A stretch of DNA of 64,000 nucleotides from Oryzias latipes (lineage: Eukaryota; Chordata; Actinopteri; Beloniformes; Adrianichthyidae). Position 1 is the first letter of the stretch; each line of letters opens with the position of its first letter. The stretch lies in assembly GCF_002234675.1 (NCBI RefSeq), contig NC_019869.2, positions 14,617,015 through 14,681,014 on the forward strand, read 5' to 3'. The position numbers and the translations under genes were made by a program. Below the pieces are notes generated by a model that had not been told where the DNA came from, ran no database searches, and saw nothing but the letters and a program-made list of their open reading frames with translations. Below, piece after piece: positions 37,466 to 50,600 of this stretch.

Positions 37466-39148
37466 TTCAAGTTTGCAGCTTTTTCTCAAAGCATCAACAG
37501 TCGTTTTGTGTTTCTCCAACTCTTTTAGATTCAGTCAGAAAACGTGTTAAATATTCAGAAATAACTTGTTTTCACTCCAATTGGCTGATTGTCTTGTGAT
37601 CAGGGTGTAAACTCCAGCTGATATTTCCCCCAAGTTTAACCAAGAGTTTCGGCAATATGTGTAATATACAAATTTAGGTTATCTAAAGAGAAAATTCATA
37701 TAAATTTAATATTGTATCATAAAATCTTCTTTTAATTTCTATATTTTATGGTCTTGTGAGTTTGTGTTTTAAGAGGGATTAGCAGAGATCTGAGATCAGA
37801 ATTGCTGAATCTCTCTGAATTCATAGAGGACACGTGTCGGTGTGTCTAGAGGATGCGCTGAAGGAAGGTAACCCAGATCTGAGAGGTCACACTCTCCCAC
37901 GCAGGCTGGGAGGACGAGTTGAATCTGAGGCTCCGCGTCAGTGTGGCGAGGTGATAACAGCCCGAGAGGAAGATGAATCGTGTTCCTGATTAGGCCTGAG
38001 AGAACTCAGCTGCCCGTGTCTCTGTTTCTGATGATCAGCAGAGCTAAAAGCTGCACTGAAGTCATGTCCAGACCTTCCTGGGTGTTTCTCGCTTCTCAGA
38101 TGACCAGATCTCCTTCCTCATTAACAAGTGTTTACTATCACTCTGACATTCCTGGAAGGCTTGTGGATCACTTTAACCGCCAAAACTTAATTCAGGCGCT
38201 CATTTATCTGTCATTGACCCACAGAGGTAACAGTAACTGTCCGTGTAACTCACTCATATTTTAAAGAAATATTTAAAATAAACACTTAATTTAATCTTTT
38301 GAATAATGTCTGCTACATAACTGCTCTAAGTAGACATTTAAAATTATTTTTACATCGTAAAATTTGAATTAGAAAGATCTTTTTCGTCTTATTTTGCCGT
38401 TTTACCTGTTAAATCCTATTATATAGGCATGAAGCTGCAGCATCATCAAAGTTATTTTTAATTTAAAACAAATTTTGCTTTGTAAAGTAACTGCAAGAAC
38501 AAAATGTCCTCAAATAAACAGAGAAATTATTGAAAAACAAGATATTTGAAATTTGTCTTCAAAAAAAGATTAAGGACTTAAAAGTGTCTTTTTTAATTAA
38601 ATATTCAAATTACTCAATAACATGTAAGGAGTTTAAAAAAATGGTGATTTTTATTTTCATTTATTTTCCTTCTCTTTGCTCAAATCATTTGTGAAGCTGT
38701 GAAAATTAAATTAAAAAAAGACTAAAATACACTAAGAAAGATAAAATTAAACTTTCTTCAGTAGATGAGTTGCTGAAACTTCTCATTATATTTTGAAAAC
38801 TGTTTTAAAAACAACAAATGTTCAACATTTTGAAATAAAATTAAAGTCTTTCATTCAAATTTACAGAACTAAAAAGACCATAAAGACCATTGATTAACTT
38901 TACCTGCTTTAGGTCTAACAATAAAGCAAAAACATAGTGAAGCATGAGCTTCATGCCAGTCATATTCTTTTATTTTTTCTAAATTTAGTGAAGGCCACAT
39001 ACTTTTTTATGGCTCTTGGATGCTCTTAGGGGGTGGGAGATGTGTAAGAAATGGGGGGTTGTGTAGGTATGGGGAGGGGGGCCCTATTTTTATTTTTATT
39101 TATTTTTTGTGCTCGTTTATTTTAATCTTCATGCTTGCTTTTATATTT
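37466..39148. other. gene-free stretch with a less AT-rich island
   Basis: The segment 37800-38120 is clearly less AT-rich than its surroundings and unique-looking (several CCCAGATCTGAGA-like phrases). It could be regulatory or an untranslated exon, but I find no convincing coding frame. The rest is AT-rich. Confidence 0.35.
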
Positions 39149-39521
39149 ATGGCCCGCAGCAGTCATAGACTGCAAGGACCATATTGTAACTGGTACAAGG
39201 GTCGAACACTCAAAAAGGTCCAAAACGTCAAAAAAACGCGTCAAAACGCCAAAAAATGGGGTCAAAAGTCGCCCAAAGCACACAACGACACGACAATTGT
39301 GTAACGCAACAAAAATACACACACACACGCACAACACCAACGCAAAAACGTAAAAATTGTAGTCGCAAAAATGACGACAAAAGCACAAAAAAGCCCCAAA
39401 AAGCCCTCAAAAGACAGGTATAAAGCCCAAAAGACATGCCCAGCCTATAGTAAAAGACAGGCCGCATTGAAATACATAGGCCACCTGACTGCAAAAACTT
39501 CTATATTGTTTCTGCTTCGTT

Positions 39522-39554
<33 letters not shown>

Positions 39555-41890
39555 TTGTCCTATAACGGCGTCTTTGAGCTTAATTTTGACCCCCGCCACA
39601 TACCCGAAAACTCACCAAAATTGGCACACACCTGGGATAAATTGAAAATGAATTTTTGGCAAAGAGAACGCCACCCCCCCGAAGTCGATGACATCACGGC
39701 GAGCGATCCCGTAAAAAAAATGAATGGGCCGAAAATCGCTTATGGGGCCAAAAAAAAATATTTTGAAATACAGTTACGAAACCAAAACACGCGTGTTGGA
39801 GATATCCCAAAGAAGTTATGAAATCATTATGGGATGCCCACACGACCTACGGCTTGGCGGCCATTTTGTGGCGAACTCAGAGAAATGGCGATTTTCGTGT
39901 TTTTTGACAATATGGGAAAACTACACTTTTGTTAAAGCGATTTTCACGAAATTTCATACACATGCCAAAAACACGATTCTACAACTACCAAAGAAGTTTT
40001 GTTGACCTTTGACCTTGGGAAGGGGCGGCCATCTTGAATTTTCATAAAAAAGCACCTTTAGTAACGTATACAAACGAAAACTCGTCCTAGGGATTTTTAT
40101 CGATCTTTTTGAAACTTCTCAGGCATCAATGGCAAGCTACTGTGGACAAAATGTTGGAATTAGAAGTTGTAGAATTTGAAACGCGTGCGCGTGGCGAATT
40201 CGCAACCGTCGCCATTTTAGCTAGCTCGCACATATTTTATCGGAATAGCCTGAAACTGAAATATGCGATACCCTGGCCCACACTGAACAAAACGATGTCA
40301 CATACGACAAAATCGATAAAGGAATGTGGCCGTGGTAAGCAACAAACCGTCGCAAAAAAAAGTGCTGACTCGGCAAAAAAAAATTTTTTCGGATTTTATT
40401 TTTAAGAATCGGCTAACAAAACCCAGATAACTTTGTCGGGTATATCCAAAGAAAGTTTTGAAATCATTACGTGATGGCCACACGACCTACGGTTTGGCGG
40501 CCATTTTGTGCCAAAATCTGCCATTTTGAGTTTTTCGCGTTTTTACACGATATGGAAAAATGAACTTTTTTTTGAGCGATTTTCACGAAATTTGACTCGC
40601 ATGTCCCTAGCGTAAGTCTACAATCACCTTTGGAGTTTCGTCGACCTTTGACCTCGGGAAAAGGCGGCCATCTTGAATTTTCTATAAAAAACACCTTAAC
40701 CACCAGATTCAAACGTAAACTTGTCGTTGGAATTTTCTTCGATCGTCTCAAAACTTTTTGGGCATCAATGGCAAGCTACTGTGTAAAAAATGTTGGAATT
40801 AGAAGTTGTAGATTTTGAACGGCGTGCGCGTGGCAAGCTAGCAAAGTGGCGCACTGTTATAACTCCCATGCATTTCAATACAATACAGTGAAAATTGAAT
40901 GCATGCATTCATGCCTGAAACTGAATACATTGAAAAACACTGGATATGGACATATAAGGAATGTGGGCGTGGTTAGCATAAAACCACTGTTGCTAAGGAC
41001 GACAAAAAGTTTACTTTTACCGATTTGTCCGAAACTGACGTCAATCTGTTCGTCCTCCCGAGGGGACCAAAACATAAAATGGTTGCTATGGAGATAAAAT
41101 CAACAGAAAAGCCGCCATTTTGGAAAAAGTGGGCTTTTTAGCAACTTATGACATATAACTCTCACCAATGGAGGAATGTGTTTTTCTGAGTCAGTTGATG
41201 ATGCTGATCGCTATGCTAGCAATTTTAGCCACATTAGCATAGCTAGCATAGTTAGCATAATTAGCATTTTAGGAAATGTGTTTTTTTGAGTCAGTTGATG
41301 ATGCTGATCGCTATGCTAGCACTTTTAGCTATGTTAGCATAGCTAGCATAGTTAGCATAATTAGCATTTTAGGTAATGTGTTTTTCTGAGTCAGTTGAAG
41401 ATGCTGATTGCTATGCTAGCACTTTTAGCCACATTAGCATAGTTAGCATAGTTAGCATAATTAGCATTTTAGGTAATATGTTTTTCTGAGTCAGTTGATG
41501 ATGCTGATCGCTATGCTAGCACTTTTAGCCACATTAGCATAGCTAGCATAGTTAGCATAATTAGCATTTTAGGAAATGTGTTTTTTTGAGTCAGTTGATG
41601 ATGCTAATCGCAATGCTAGCTCATTTAGGCACATTAGCATAGCTAGCATGGTTAGCATAATTAGCATTTTAGGAAATGTGTTTTTCTGAGAGAGTTGATT
41701 ATGCTGATCGCTATGCTAGGACTTTTAGTCACATTAGCATAGTTAGCATAGTTAGCATTATGAGCAAATCCAGCCTTGATTAGCTTTTAATTTGTGGGCG
41801 GTGAGGGCGGAGAGGGCCGCGGTAGTGCGTAGAGTTGGGCGTGGAAGGCGGGTTGCGTCTGCGGGCCATACAACGCCGCTTGCGGCTTTA
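39149..41890. mobile_element. 2.7-kb non-coding repeat element with duplicated modules and a 100-bp satellite
   Basis: The left edge reads ATGGCCCGCAG and the right part carries its inverse CTGCGGGCCAT (about 41859-41869), followed by ACAACGCCGCTTGCGGC. A (TTA)n tract lies at about 39527-39552. Two modules are repeated about 640 bases apart: CACACGACCTACGG.TTGGCGG at 39840 and 40480, and GGCATCAATGGCAAGCTACT at about 40121 and 40761. Six satellite units follow. No transposase or reverse transcriptase is visible. It sits upstream of an L2-like tail (about 41900-41985), so it may have inserted into that LINE. Confidence 0.6.
41175..41774. repeat. Six tandem copies of a 100-bp TTAGCATAG-rich satellite unit
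   Basis: The phrase AATGTGTTTTTCTGAG (with minor variants) recurs at 41175, 41275, 41375, 41475, 41575 and 41675, an exact 100-base period. Each unit continues with CAGTTGATGATGCTGATCGC and a TTAGCATAGCTAGCATAGTT run. The last copy is the most diverged. Confidence 0.9.
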
Positions 41891-41899
41891 ATATTTATT

Positions 41900-43605
41900 T
41901 TGTTTTGTTTTAATGTAAAGCACTTTGTGTTATTCTTTTATATGAAAAGTGCTTTATGAATAAAGTTTGATTGCTTGATTTGAAAAAGAAAAAGACATAC
42001 AGATATAAACTTTGAGTTTTTATATTAATAATAAAGTAATTTTGAAAAAAAAAATGAAATGTAACCTTGACAGAAAAGCTTAACAGCCCTTAAACAAAAC
42101 TGAATTGTTTATTTTTATTTGGTATTTATTTGGTGAATTTAACTGAGTGGCTTTTGTTGACGTTCCAAACGTATTTTCGTTGTTTCACTGACAATGACAA
42201 ATATATGTTCTTGAATCTTGAACTGAAACCAACGCTTTCTTCTTCTTTTGCTTAAGATATTATTTTAGTGAAATTAAATCATTATTTCACATAAAAAAAC
42301 AGCAAACAGTCTATTTGGCAATCAAAAATGTGAAACAAACACAAAAACAAAAGGAAATAAAGAATAAGCACCTTTCAAATGAATCTTACCTTTAAAATAT
42401 AAAAAAATAAATCTCGACTTATGTATAATTTAAAGGTTTTTTTTGTTTTGTTTGTTTAGTATTTCATGACATTAAAAGTTGACATGAAAGTTCTTGAAGG
42501 GATGTGATGGACCAACAGTTCAGATAAGCACAGCTTATTTTTAGTTTATCAAGTCTGAGAGTGCATAAAAAAACAATAATTTTGTTGTTTTTTCCCCAAA
42601 AACCTTGGAGAATCCATGGGGTCAAATGTGGCTGCTGCTGAAAAAAAAAACAACTTGTGAAAATGACTTTAAAACGCCAACAGAAATTTGCTCTTAGATT
42701 CTCCAGGATTGAGAACAAAAACAAACAAAAACTGTCATCATTTTATATTTAAGTAGAGCTAAATAACTTCAAGTTATCTATATTTAAACAAAAATTGTCT
42801 ATTAGCAAATCCAACACACAAGGTAAAGAATAAACCATTAAAAGTAAAATAAGAGGAAAGACTCGATGGAGTCACTGAAGGTTTTATTGCCTTTTTCAGT
42901 CAATTATTCTTGCTGTTAGTCCTTGGACTTTACAGTCGAAGCTAAATGAGAAATGAGACAAAATACTTTTTTAAAGCAAAACAGTCAATCATCTTAAAAC
43001 CTAATAGATAAACACAGTCCATGTTATCTGATCACAGCAAAATTACATGGAATAATTTCATATAATCAGCAAAAAGGTGAAGAATTCATTCACTGACATT
43101 AACATTCAAAATCTCTGAAAAGATCTAAAAGTTTTCAGTAAAATTCTTTCAGTAAATAAGATGCAACATTCAGCTCAACTTTCTTATTCAGGAATGCTTT
43201 AAGCTTTATGCAAAATAAAGACATTTATATGAGTTTTTCTTTTTCTTTTCTTATGCAACAAAGCATACCCTGTATAAAAAAAATGATTGTAAACAACATT
43301 TCTGGCTTGAAAAGTGCTTTTCCTTTTTCACAGCACAGCAACAGGCTGCATGAAACAATGGCGTCTGTTTTCACATGAAGCACCACCGTGGCTGCAGAGG
43401 TGGTGGCATGGTGTGAACACACAAAGCTCTGCTCAGACAAACACAAAGCGCGCGTAGCCCTTAAACATTTGTTGAAGATGGCTCATGTTTGATAGCTTCA
43501 ACACATTGCTTTTCTGTTTAAGAGGACTTGAGAGAGCTACAAACAGGATGTGGGTCCAATCTCAGCATGATGCACCTGTGGGGTTCAGGTCACGGCCAGG
43601 GCCAA
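41900..43605. other. L2-like tail, then AT-rich DNA and the necap1 3' UTR
   Basis: About 41900-41985 is an L2-type 3' tail (AAAGCACTTTGTGTTATTC, GAAAAGTGCTTTATGAATAA). The remainder is AT-rich. On the minus strand an AATAAA at 42893-42898 is a plausible polyadenylation signal for necap1, giving a 3' UTR of about 0.7 kb. Confidence 0.4.
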
Positions 43606-44600
43606 TCAAAACTGGATCCAGTTTGTGGTGCTCTGAGGCTCGGCCGCAGCAGGAACAGAGCTGTGAAGTCCAGCAGTCATCAGTATCTGCAAAAATCTGC
43701 ATTTCCTTCAAAAATATTCTTACTGTACATATTTTTGTATAGGCTCAGTAAAATAAATGACCGGTAAAAAGTTCCATAACAATCAAGTGTGGCTTCAATA
43801 CGAAGTATTCTAATACATCGAAATGAAACATAATAATAATAATTTAGAAATTGAAAAAAATAGCTAAAAATAAGCAACTACCAGTACACTTGATAGATAT
43901 AAGTGCAATAAAACTCAATAGATAAACTATACTTTAATAGAAAAAAAATGCAAAAATATATGGTAAAAGTAAAAAAAAAAAAAAACTTAAAAGAAGTTTA
44001 AAATAGTTTATTAACATTATTTTATGTTATTTGATTAACAACTTTTAAAGAAGGTAAAATATGCCAAATGTCCTTCAAAGCTAAAGGGACCTTGTTGTGT
44101 TTCATTTTCTGAAATAGGTGTAAAAAAGCTAAAACAACAACAACATTTAAAAAGTATAGTTGACAGAATGAATAAGAATTTGTGAAATAATTTGTTAGCG
44201 GAGAAACAAAACATTTAAAAAGTTCAAACATAAACAATGCCATATAGAAGATGCAAAGCTGAATAAAGTTAAAAATAATGTAAAACAAAGTTTAAATCCA
44301 CAGAAAGCACATTTCCTGAATTATATTGTTTTTTTGAAAAGGCAAAAATTGATGTTACTAAAAATAATTAAAATAATCTAAACACATACAACAAAATCCA
44401 CAGTAAATGCTACATACCGGAAAAAAAGTTATTTCTATCGTAAGTATACGTTAATATTTGTAAGCTATAGAATATTTGTTCTTGAATATATAAAAAAGGA
44501 AGTAAAATAAAGTAGAAACATCTAAAACAAACAAAGATCTAGCAGGGCAGCTAGAAACGTAAATTCAATTTGAAAATAATCGAATAAATCCGATAAAAAG

Positions 44601-44658
<58 letters not shown>

Positions 44659-47600
44659 AATATGTACCTGCTAAACAATGATAAAAGAGTTTATTTTTTT
44701 CATAGAAAAATATTTACAAGGAAGGAAACAATCCAGATTAGTTTTGAACACTTTAACTTCTTATATGCTAAAAAGAAATGCAAAGAGGCTTTGTGGGTTA
44801 AAACTTAGCTCTTCCACAGTTAAAATCTGATTTGTTCAGCATTTTTGAACACGTAAATTAAAAACTACAAGAAAAAAACGACAAACCTTGCAGGAGCTGA
44901 GAAGTCTCCCCAGAGAAGATCTGCATTGGCGTTGGACTGAACCATTGTGTTCGAGTTACTGCAGTCCAGATCCAGCAGGCATTCTGACAGAAGGAGGGAA
45001 GAAATCTTTATTCAAACGTTACTGTGTGCCCAAATAAATCACACACACACACACACACACAATAAACAGGAGAAAAAACCCCAAAAGAAATCAATATTTT
45101 TTTCAGAAAAAATACTTTATTCCATTTAGTTCTGATTCTCGTGGCTTAAAGGTAATAAAAACTTAAAATTCAGTTGGAAAATGTCTTTGGAAATTCATTG
45201 TGAAAAAATAAAATGTTGGAAACTTGTGATGTCTCATTGAGCAATCGGGCATCTATCTACCAAAAAAGAGCACGTCATGTCAAGCTGCTGTATGGAGATG
45301 GTGACTTGGCACCTTCCCACACACCTAAAGGTACGAAAAGCAGGCGGACCGCCTCCATACCAGGGCGCATTGATGCAGTCATTTGTGCAAAAGAAGGCTG
45401 TTAGTTTGTACATTTGTACAAAAAAACATCCTTTTCTGTGTAAGGATGTAGAATTTTTACTTTTCTAAGACACAGAATTGGAGGTTTTCATAAAACAAAA
45501 AATAAAACATAAAACTACAAATAAAGTAGTTTTATGTAAAACAAGAGTTTCACTTTTTGAATGTACCAGAGAAATGACATTCGTTCTGCTGCTGGTGGTT
45601 TGACTACCTGTCTCTGTGCCTCCAGTCTGTGGGACTGTGTTGAGGTTGCATGTCCCTGACGAAGGAGGAGGGGCTATCTTGCCTCCAGGTGGTGGTGGGA
45701 GGAGTCCCATCCCACCCGAGATCTGGGGGCGGGGCTTATCCCTCTTTTTACCTTGCTGGAACACATGAGACATGAACTAACCTTTACAATTGTGAGAAAA
45801 AAATATTGGTTTCACATTTAAATGCCTTTATTTTTTGCAGTTTTGACAGCAGTGAGATTTTTTAGAGCAAAAAATATATATTTTTTCAGAACATTCCTAA
45901 ATGACATTTACTCCCAGAACTTTGCTCTATAAATACATGTTAACTAAACAATCATCTTTAGGCACTAAACTCTGGAAGCTAAAAGACACACAGTTTTGTT
46001 TAAAGGCAAAAAGATATAAATTTAACAATTGAATAAAATAAAATATAGAGATAAAATACCCCAAACTGTGGCAGAAGTAGCCATGATCAGAGGTGATGCC
46101 TATGAAAACATTTTTGGTGGAACATTATACTGTTTTTTTGTTTATATTTCAAATTTTACCATTATTTTATTTTTCCTTATTAATTGAAATATTTGATCAA
46201 TAAATGACGATTGTTGAATTCAAGACATCTATAAACACCAAAATATAGCTTAATAATAGGGTTGGGCGATGTCCCCTAAATTGGCCGTTGACGATGTTTG
46301 CTGTCAACCATCGGGATGGACGATGATATCGTCGGGGGGGGGGGTATTTTTAAATTTTTCGTTCTCATAATTGCTATTCGTTATTTTACTTTATTACTTT
46401 ATTTTCCAACTAATGACTCATCCGCGATGATCCAATATAAACTGAGGGAAGTGACTTTAACAAAAAAAGTAACAAACAAAATAGACAAGAAAGAAGTGGT
46501 CCGCTCCCGCACTTCACTAGTCAAGTGGACCGGCGGAGCGCGGACTTACAGCTTTGTGTTTGATGGGAAGGGGGTGCTTTGTTACATGAGCGGTATGTGT
46601 GGGAAATTTAAGACTGCGATCCGTCCCGCAGCTCTAGGGGTACGAGCTACCGAACTCAGAACCGGGTCTAAAAGTGTGTGTCTGAGCACAGCTCGGATCG
46701 TCAGCAGACACACAGGGGTTTGAGCTTCAAAGCAGAAATGTCGCTCAGTCCTTGGAAACCGTTCAATCACGTGGATTTGTGTTTCCAGTCGTGTCCTGAC
46801 TAAATAAAGGCTGACGTTATTCCCACATGTTTACGTGCAGCCAGGATGCAGATTACAGCACCACCCAAAGCTAATGTTGTTAGCATACTGCTAATGATCC
46901 TGGCTTCTTTCCGGTTCCGTTCAGAAAAAGCACTGACCACACGGATTAAAATTCAAATGATGAGCGAACAGGTGTTTCATAATAACCGTAACATTATTAA
47001 AGGCACGTTTAGAAGATCGTCTCGTATATTACTAAGCTGACATGTCAATGTATAAAGCCGCTCGGCGCTGTTTAACATTGTTTTGTATTGAATTCTTACA
47101 TTCAATTGTTTGGGGAAAAAAATAGCTGCTCGGCGGAAATTATATCCGCTTCCGGTTTTTCAAACCCTACTGCGCATGTGTGAATGATTTATTCCGACCG
47201 AAAGTGTGACCCATGTTTGTTATATTCTGAAAACATTTCTCTGGGCCCATGTACACGGTTGGATTCTAATCCGTCCATTGATCCCATCAAGATATTTTGT
47301 ACATGTAACCGCGGCTTATGGTGTCGACTCGCAACGTGGCGGGGGAGTGGCATCACGATGGTGTCTCTCCATCGGGATATCAGTCACCCATCACGATGGA
47401 CGATAGTATCGTCCATCGGCACAACCCTACTTAATAAGTTTCCATCCATCCCTATTCAATATTTTTTCTTTTCTGACAACAGATCCTTTCATATTAAAAT
47501 GCATTTGAGTCTAGGAATGAAAACTTCTCAGGCCAAAAATGCTGCAACATATTACTTTTTTTGGTTTAATCAAAAATGTTAATTTCTACACCTAATTTCA

Positions 47601-50600
47601 GCTTTTAAATTCAGAAAATAAATCCTAATAAATATGATTTTTGAACTTGAACTCTTTAAAGTGTGTTTTTAGAGCTCATATTTTTTATTCAATGAAAATT
47701 TATATATGAATGTCTAAAATAGTTGTCAGAAAACAAATATTAAGGACTGTGTGCAATTAGGGTCAGCACACACCCATTATAGTAGCAAACAACATTGCTG
47801 CTAAACCGAATGAAGAACAGCGCCCTCTGGTGGACAACTGATTGCAGTATAAAACGAAATCCAGAGAAGTCTCATTTAACCCTTGTGCTATCCTAGGCAC
47901 TTTAACATTGGGAGTTGGGTCATCTAGACCCACTAGATAGTGCGTTAAACCTTTTTTCTTCAATGATTTGTGATCTTCACTGGTGTCCATGGATTACATG
48001 AAATCTTTCCACCTTTATCCATCTTTGTCATGGTAGGAATAACACGTCAATGCAAGTCATCTAAGATAGCACAAGGGTTATAACATGTGGTAGCTCATAT
48101 TTTTAATCCAAAAAATATAAGCGCAATTTGAAAATAACAACAACAAAATAAAAAATTTAAAAAAGTTTAAATAGGAAAAGTCATTGGTGACTCTTAGAGG
48201 TTGTAGTCAAAGGTTTTTCTTTTATACTTTTTCTTCTTCATATTTTTATGTAAAAGTAACAGAATATGACTTCTTATTGACACTAGTTACTATTTGTGGT
48301 CACACAAACATGTGTGACCAACAGCGACCTTCAACGCTGTTTGAGTAAAACATTTGTGTTCTCACTCCAATGTTGAGAGTGATGGTCTGTCCGTCCTTAA
48401 AACCCAAGTCCAGTTTGGGTCCAGAATCTCCTAGATGTGCATTTTTACTGATTTCTATCTCTTGTTTCACCCACCTGCAGAGAAGTCAAAAAACACACAT
48501 TATCAGCACACATACAGAAATAAACAATACACATAAGCATTTTCCATAACAAAACCCCTCAAACTTTCTTTCAAAAAAAGTCGTGAGTTTTAAGGACCCC
48601 AGATACCTACTGTAATTGTAAACAGCAACACTGACTAAAATTATGTCTGTTTTTATTTGTAGTCACCTCAAAAACAACCTGCTTACTTGAAGTGATCCTG
48701 CAAGGTCACGTTGAAGTCAAAGGAGTCTCCTCTGTCTCCGAAGCCGACTCCGATGAAAGCGCTGCGACCTAGACACAACAGAGGGAAAAAAACCTCTGAT
48801 CCGGCGCCTACAAACCACCAAGCGTTGACCCTGAAAACTCACCACTGTCGTCCTGTATCCTCAGAACAAAGTAACGGCTGGAGTCGCTAACCGTTTCCAC
48901 TGCAATGCCGGGATACTCATTCACTGGAGCCTGTGCAAACAGCTCTCCTGCAAGAACCGACCAGAAATACTTAAAAAAAAAAATGCTCAGCTCACAAAAG
49001 TCTGCATGTGATACAAAAGTAACATTAAATAGGAGTAACAGCAGACATGAAACCTGAGACTTTGTCCTCCAGCTTGATGAATGCCACTTTGCCCTTGGCT
49101 GTGATCCTCATGCGGCCAGACCAGTCCGGACTGTCCAGCTTCCAGTCTGCTGCCCTGCAGACATGAGAAAACTAGTTTATTGGTGTAAAACACTTTTATC
49201 TCACTAGGACTTGTTTCTTCCAAAATGCCACAAAAAGATTCATTGGGTTTTTAACCATAGGGCCTCATCCTCGTATACATAAATAATGAGCAGAAAACAT
49301 TGGTTGGATAATTCTGTCAAAACCAACTGCTAACAGTGTTCCCATTAATATTTTCAATATGATTATGCCGTTTTTTTTGTGCCAAAATTAAAAACCTGTG
49401 ACTTTTTCTAGGACATAGTTTCAGCAGAGTAGCAGCAGAAATCTGCCTCTGAGTTGTGGGCGGACCCATTGGTGTGGAGTAACCCCGCCCCTTTTCCTGT
49501 CCTGTTGATGATACCTCAGAGTACCGAGCTTATGGTTTGCCCAATGTATTTGCGACATCACAACCACAATCTTATTTTTGTTTGCTCTTGATTCACAATT
49601 ATTTAAATAAAGATCTTCTCAGCAACATAATTTGAGTCTTTATTTTATTACATATGTCCTCCATCATCAGAAAAATGCCAAAAGAACACGCTAAAAACAC
49701 TACTTTCATCAGAGTGAGTACTTAAAAAGCTTCCATTTGATCATCTGACCCCCAGTCTAAATAGAAACCAGTAACTTTATAATGATTTTTTAACAAGAAA
49801 CACACGAGTCTCGTTGAGTCAAACAGCAGAAAAAGGCTTATTCTTTCTATTTATACATTTATACACAGCCATCAAATTAAATTCATTCAGTTTCCGCAGT
49901 AAAAGGAGGTCAAACCCATAATTATGTCATGCAATCTGTCACTTATATGAAACATTTTTAAAGAATTCAGAATGAGTTGGATGATTAAAGGGGCGTGGTC
50001 TAGCACTCTTCAACGGGACTGTGGTGGAGCGGACCGACTACCACCAGTTTCTGGGTCTGCAGATCACAGACAGGCTGTACTTCATCAGGCTGCTGAAGAA
50101 GGCCGGACTCAAGCGCAGGACCCTCACCCAAGCCTACAGGGGACTTATAGAAAGCATCCTCACCAGCGGAACAACAGGCTGGTTTGGTAACACCACCATA
50201 AAAGAGAGAAAGATGCAAAGGGTCATCATTCCTGGTGTCTCGCCTGCTTCAGCGGCTGCTTCGCCTCTCGCATTGGGTGTAACGCCAACTCCCGCTTGTC
50301 CTCCTGCTGGGATGGGCCCGTTCACTTCGGCGGCCAGAACTCGCGGCGGTGGGGATCCCCCTGGCTCCTTTGTTGTGAGAATTTCAATGGTCAGGTATGT
50401 CCGCGTTAACGGGAGCCGCACCTTCTGCCACCCAGGCGCCCTCGTCTGCGACATCACCAACTCTGTCCACCAGCTCTCCCTTCGCACCCCTCCACACACA
50501 CAATAATAGTCCATGCAGGAGTGAATGACCTAAAGTTTCAGCAATCTGAGACCCTCAAGAAGGACTTCATCACTCTCATCCACTCCATCAAGCAGCTGGA

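Noticed and set aside
43485-43767. Plus-strand open frames over the last necap1 exon
   Set aside because: They read NWIQF-like residues by accident because the underlying bases around GGATCC are palindromic. The spliced minus-strand frame ending at 43606 is supported by the rest of the gene.
46298-46723. 141-aa open frame
   Set aside because: It lies inside a non-autonomous hAT element and shows no transposase or other domain.
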